A DNA stretch of 6,403 bases from the NCBI GenBank assembly GCA_007133745.1, contig SLMC01000226.1:1-6403 (forward strand), given 5' to 3'. The notes beneath the pieces are model-generated. The model ran no database searches. It was not told where the DNA came from and was given only the letters and a program-made list of their open reading frames with translations. The stretch is from Kiritimatiellia bacterium. Its GTDB lineage: Bacteria > Verrucomicrobiota > Kiritimatiellia > UBA8416 > SLMC01. Of the stretch, positions 5,804-6,403 are shown one piece after another (the stretch's first letter is position 1; every line of letters starts with the position of its first letter). A program made the translations under genes and the position numbers.

Positions 5804-6403
5804 TCATTCCCTTCCTGCTTCAGACGCGCTCGCGGCCCGGCCGCTTCCGAACAGCGTTCTGGCCAGGGCGCATTGAGCCCGTTGCAGCCAGGGCATACCG
5901 CCTTCGTTCAGGAAATCGTCGACCATCCGCGCGCACTCCGGCGTGCGCACATATCCGTACAGCTTATGATGCGACGGAACGCCTTGACAGGCGTACTCGT
6001 TGCGTGCCGACACGGATTCGACCTGAACCCCGCGCGCGTTGGGACGATAATATCGCGGTAAATCGCTGTGACTGCTCACGCTGTCGAGCGGGTCGGCGAT
6101 ATCGACCCAACGCCGGACAATCCCCGGCGGGGTTTCCAGATCGCCCTCCCGATGCAGCGCGCTCCGTTGCTCTTCGGCGATTTCCTTGCGCACCAGAGGA
6201 TTCCCCAGCGGCGAGCCAAACGTGACCAAGGTGTGAACAGCTATATCCGGAACCCCCGCTGTCAACACGTCGTACGCAACGATCGAGCCCATGGAATGGG
6301 CCAGCAGCAGAATGTCGTGTCGTCGATAGCGTTTCAAAATCTTGACCAGCTCGGCCCGAACAATTTCCTTCAACGGATGACTCATGCGGTCCGGCCCCAC
6401 CCA
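5804..6403 (-). CDS. Alpha/beta hydrolase (lipase/esterase-like), N-terminus beyond window
   Basis: This is the C-terminal part of a serine hydrolase of the alpha/beta fold. The visible 198 residues, counted from a GTG at 6400, begin just before the nucleophile elbow. LLLAHSMGS (31-39) gives the Ser nucleophile S36 after a hydrophobic strand. TFGSPLG (60-66) is the next strand and turn, a form common in lipase-like members. WVDIADPLD (98-106) supplies the likely catalytic Asp (D103 or D106), and SHHKLYGY (143-150) the likely His (H144 or H145). The order Ser-Asp-His is as expected. The oxyanion-hole strand, usually an HG motif near the N-terminus, is missing because the frame stays open to the right edge, so the GTG and the ATG at 6385 are probably internal codons. 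The stop is TGA at 5804-5806. The gene is on the same strand as the large exported protein but about 235 bp away. Substrate cannot be told. Confidence 0.85.
   Translation of the reverse strand, partial: WVGPDRMSHPLKEIVRAELVKILKRYRRHDILLLAHSMGSIVAYDVLTAGVPDIAVHTLVTFGSPLGNPLVRKEIAEEQRSALHREGDLETPPGIVRRWVDIADPLDSVSSHSDLPRYYRPNARGVQVESVSARNEYACQGVPSHHKLYGYVRTPECARMVDDFLNEGGMPWLQRAQCALARTLFGSGRAASASEAGRE

Overview
This 6.4 kb window is G+C-rich bacterial chromosomal DNA. It holds two housekeeping genes (rsmI and secG), one very large secreted glycoside-hydrolase-like gene, and the 3' part of an alpha/beta hydrolase gene that runs off the right edge. The gene content and protein style suggest an environmental bacterium of the Planctomycetota/PVC or Hydrogenedentota kind. 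The signs are a short RsmI without a C-terminal extension, a SecG with a long acidic Pro-rich tail, a huge exported DUF5060-type glycosidase, and an intergenic element built from CGCGAAT units. This placement is inference from the look of the sequence, not a database result.

Layout. Positions 1-279 hold no convincing gene, only short direct repeats, GC-rich hairpins and a C/A-rich stretch. rsmI (280-978, minus) encodes the 16S rRNA C1402 ribose methyltransferase. The 233-bp spacer 979-1211 separates it from the divergent secG. It carries a strong sigma70-type promoter facing secG, plus a 14-bp perfect palindrome and other dyads on the rsmI side. secG (1212-1718, plus) encodes a subunit of the SecYEG translocon. 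It converges, with only 31 bp between stop codons, on the large minus-strand gene (1750-5568, 1272 residues). Positions 5569-5803 form a gene-free spacer dominated by a large imperfect inverted repeat (28-base arms, 23 matching positions). A minus-strand alpha/beta hydrolase (5804 to the window edge) follows and lacks its N-terminus.

Functional links are modest. rsmI and secG serve the ribosome and protein export. The large protein is itself exported, so it would use the Sec channel to which SecG belongs, but nothing suggests co-regulation. The most interesting observation is inside the large protein. It appears to be a two-fold duplication of a module made of a jelly-roll domain, a DUF5060-like beta-sandwich and a TIM barrel. 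The first barrel is cut short and has Gln where the second has the predicted acid/base Glu. I found no CRISPR array, mobile element, tRNA or rRNA gene, and no clear evidence of a new multigene system.
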